From Mesonia aquimarina (GTDB lineage: Bacteria > Bacteroidota > Bacteroidia > Flavobacteriales > Flavobacteriaceae): 64,000 nt of DNA. The stretch spans positions 1 to 64,000 of the forward strand of contig NZ_RCNV01000003.1 in NCBI RefSeq assembly GCF_003667275.1, in the 5' to 3' direction. How positions within the stretch are numbered: the stretch's first letter is position 1; each line of letters begins with the position of its first letter. Below the pieces are notes generated by a model. The model had not been told where the DNA came from and did no database searches. It saw nothing but the letters and a program-made list of their open reading frames with translations. Made by a program: the position numbers and the translations under genes. Positions 63,211-64,000 of the stretch are shown here, in pieces.

Positions 63211-64000
63211 TTATTCCCACTCAATCGTAGCAGGTGGCTTAGAGCTAATATCGTACACTACTCTATTAACGCCTTTTACACGATTTATTATAGTATTTGA
63301 TGTTTTTTGTAAAAATTCATGTGGTAAATCTACCCAATCTGCAGTCATTCCATCAGTAGATTCTACAGCACGAAGAGCAACTACTTTTTCATAAGTACGT
63401 TCATCTCCCATTACTCCTACAGAACTCACTGGTAGTAAAATTGCGCCGGCTTGCCACACTTTATCATACAACATCCAATCTTTTAGTCCTTGTATAAATA
63501 TGTGATCTACTTCTTGTAACACACGAACTTTTTCTGCTGTAATATCACCTAAAATACGAATTGCTAAACCTGGTCCGGGAAATGGATGTCTTCCTAATAA
63601 TTCAGGATCAATGCCCATTTCTGCTCCTACTCTACGCACCTCATCTTTAAACAACATGCGTAAAGGCTCTACAATTTTTAATTTCATAAAGTCAGGTAAA
63701 CCACCAACATTATGATGTGATTTTATAGTTGCAGAAGGCCCATTTACTGAAATAGATTCAATAACATCTGGGTAAATTGTACCCTGTGCTAAAAAAGTTA
63801 CACCGGTAATTTCATGCGCCTCATCATCAAAAACTTCAATAAAAGTGTTTCCTATCTTTTTTCGTTTTTCTTCAGGATCACTTATACCTTTTAGAGCATC
63901 TAAAAAACGTGCAGAAGAATCTACACCCTTTACATTTAAGCCCATGTCTTTGTATTGATCTAGTACGCTATCAAATTCATTCTTACGCAAAAGACCATTG
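63211..64000 (-). CDS. guaA: GMP synthase (glutamine-hydrolysing), C-terminal part, partial at right window edge
   Basis: The visible 263 residues form the C-terminal half of GuaA, which aminates XMP to GMP. They open at the edge with NGLLRKNEF, then [20 protein letters not shown] of the ATP-pyrophosphatase domain, and the dimerisation domain with [17 protein letters not shown] and the conserved end KPPATIEWE. The start and glutaminase domain lie beyond base 64000. A TTG inside the frame at 63990 is not a start. It is the first visible gene of the guaA-LysM-OsmC-DUF922 operon. Confidence 0.97.
   Translation of the reverse strand, partial: NGLLRKNEFDSVLDQYKDMGLNVKGVDSSARFLDALKGISDPEEKRKKIGNTFIEVFDDEAHEITGVTFLAQGTIYPDVIESISVNGPSATIKSHHNVGGLPDFMKLKIVEPLRMLFKDEVRRVGAEMGIDPELLGRHPFPGPGLAIRILGDITAEKVRVLQEVDHIFIQGLKDWMLYDKVWQAGAILLPVSSVGVMGDERTYEKVVALRAVESTDGMTADWVDLPHEFLQKTSNTIINRVKGVNRVVYDISSKPPATIEWE

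Overview
The window is AT-rich DNA from a member of the Bacteroidota, almost certainly a Flavobacteriaceae. The evidence is several proteins ending in the type B sorting domain of the type IX secretion system (T9SS), repeated TAnnTTTG promoter elements just upstream of genes, menaquinone genes (menD, menF), the pyrG-yidC pair, flavobacterial families such as DUF5606, and several TTG/GTG starts without Shine-Dalgarno sequences. Genus cannot be fixed from the sequence alone. I saw no rRNA, tRNA, CRISPR array, prophage or intact insertion sequence.

Layout. 1-6144 (minus): a giant secreted adhesin-like protein of about 14 PKD-like modules followed by DUF11 modules, broken by a frameshift exactly at a pentanucleotide repeat. 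6477-9657: asnB, a small secreted protein and a CvfB-like RNA-binding protein. 9802-14558: a DUF2853 protein, menaquinone genes (menD, menF, a hotdog thioesterase) and a divergent serine hydrolase. 14746-18617: mazG, DUF5606, def, a four-helix-bundle protein, ruvX and dapD. 18622-26831: an LPS/surface-glycan locus with four glycosyltransferases (one GT9, three GT2), a TupA-like ATP-grasp protein, a Kdo/WaaP-type kinase, a CDP-glycerol-transferase-like protein and a pyruvyl transferase, on alternating strands with overlapping convergent ends. 26833-32889: tsaC, a CCA-adding-type enzyme, heme A synthase, a pRiA4b-like protein, a NdpA-like nucleoid protein, and an unnamed protein with kinase-like motifs. 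32982-34733: an ABC-2 exporter. 34768-42646: three T9SS type B cargo proteins; the last two are tandem paralogues sharing about 1,060 apparently identical bases. 42767-53353: uvrB, hsp20, a DUF2254 membrane protein, cysH, sucC, pyrG and yidC. 53431-64000: an Omp85-type barrel, a FAS1 lipoprotein, a MORN-like repeat protein, mnmA, an FMN oxidoreductase, a frameshifted leucine-rich-repeat gene, and a guaA-LysM-OsmC-DUF922 operon running in from the right edge.

Most genes are core metabolism. The interesting parts are the cell-surface loci (the possibly phase-variable adhesin, the duplicated type B cargo genes, the glycan locus) and two families of dispersed structured intergenic repeats. One of these families shows a compensatory base change between its two copies. 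I found no convincing new multi-gene system; the best leads are in the findings.
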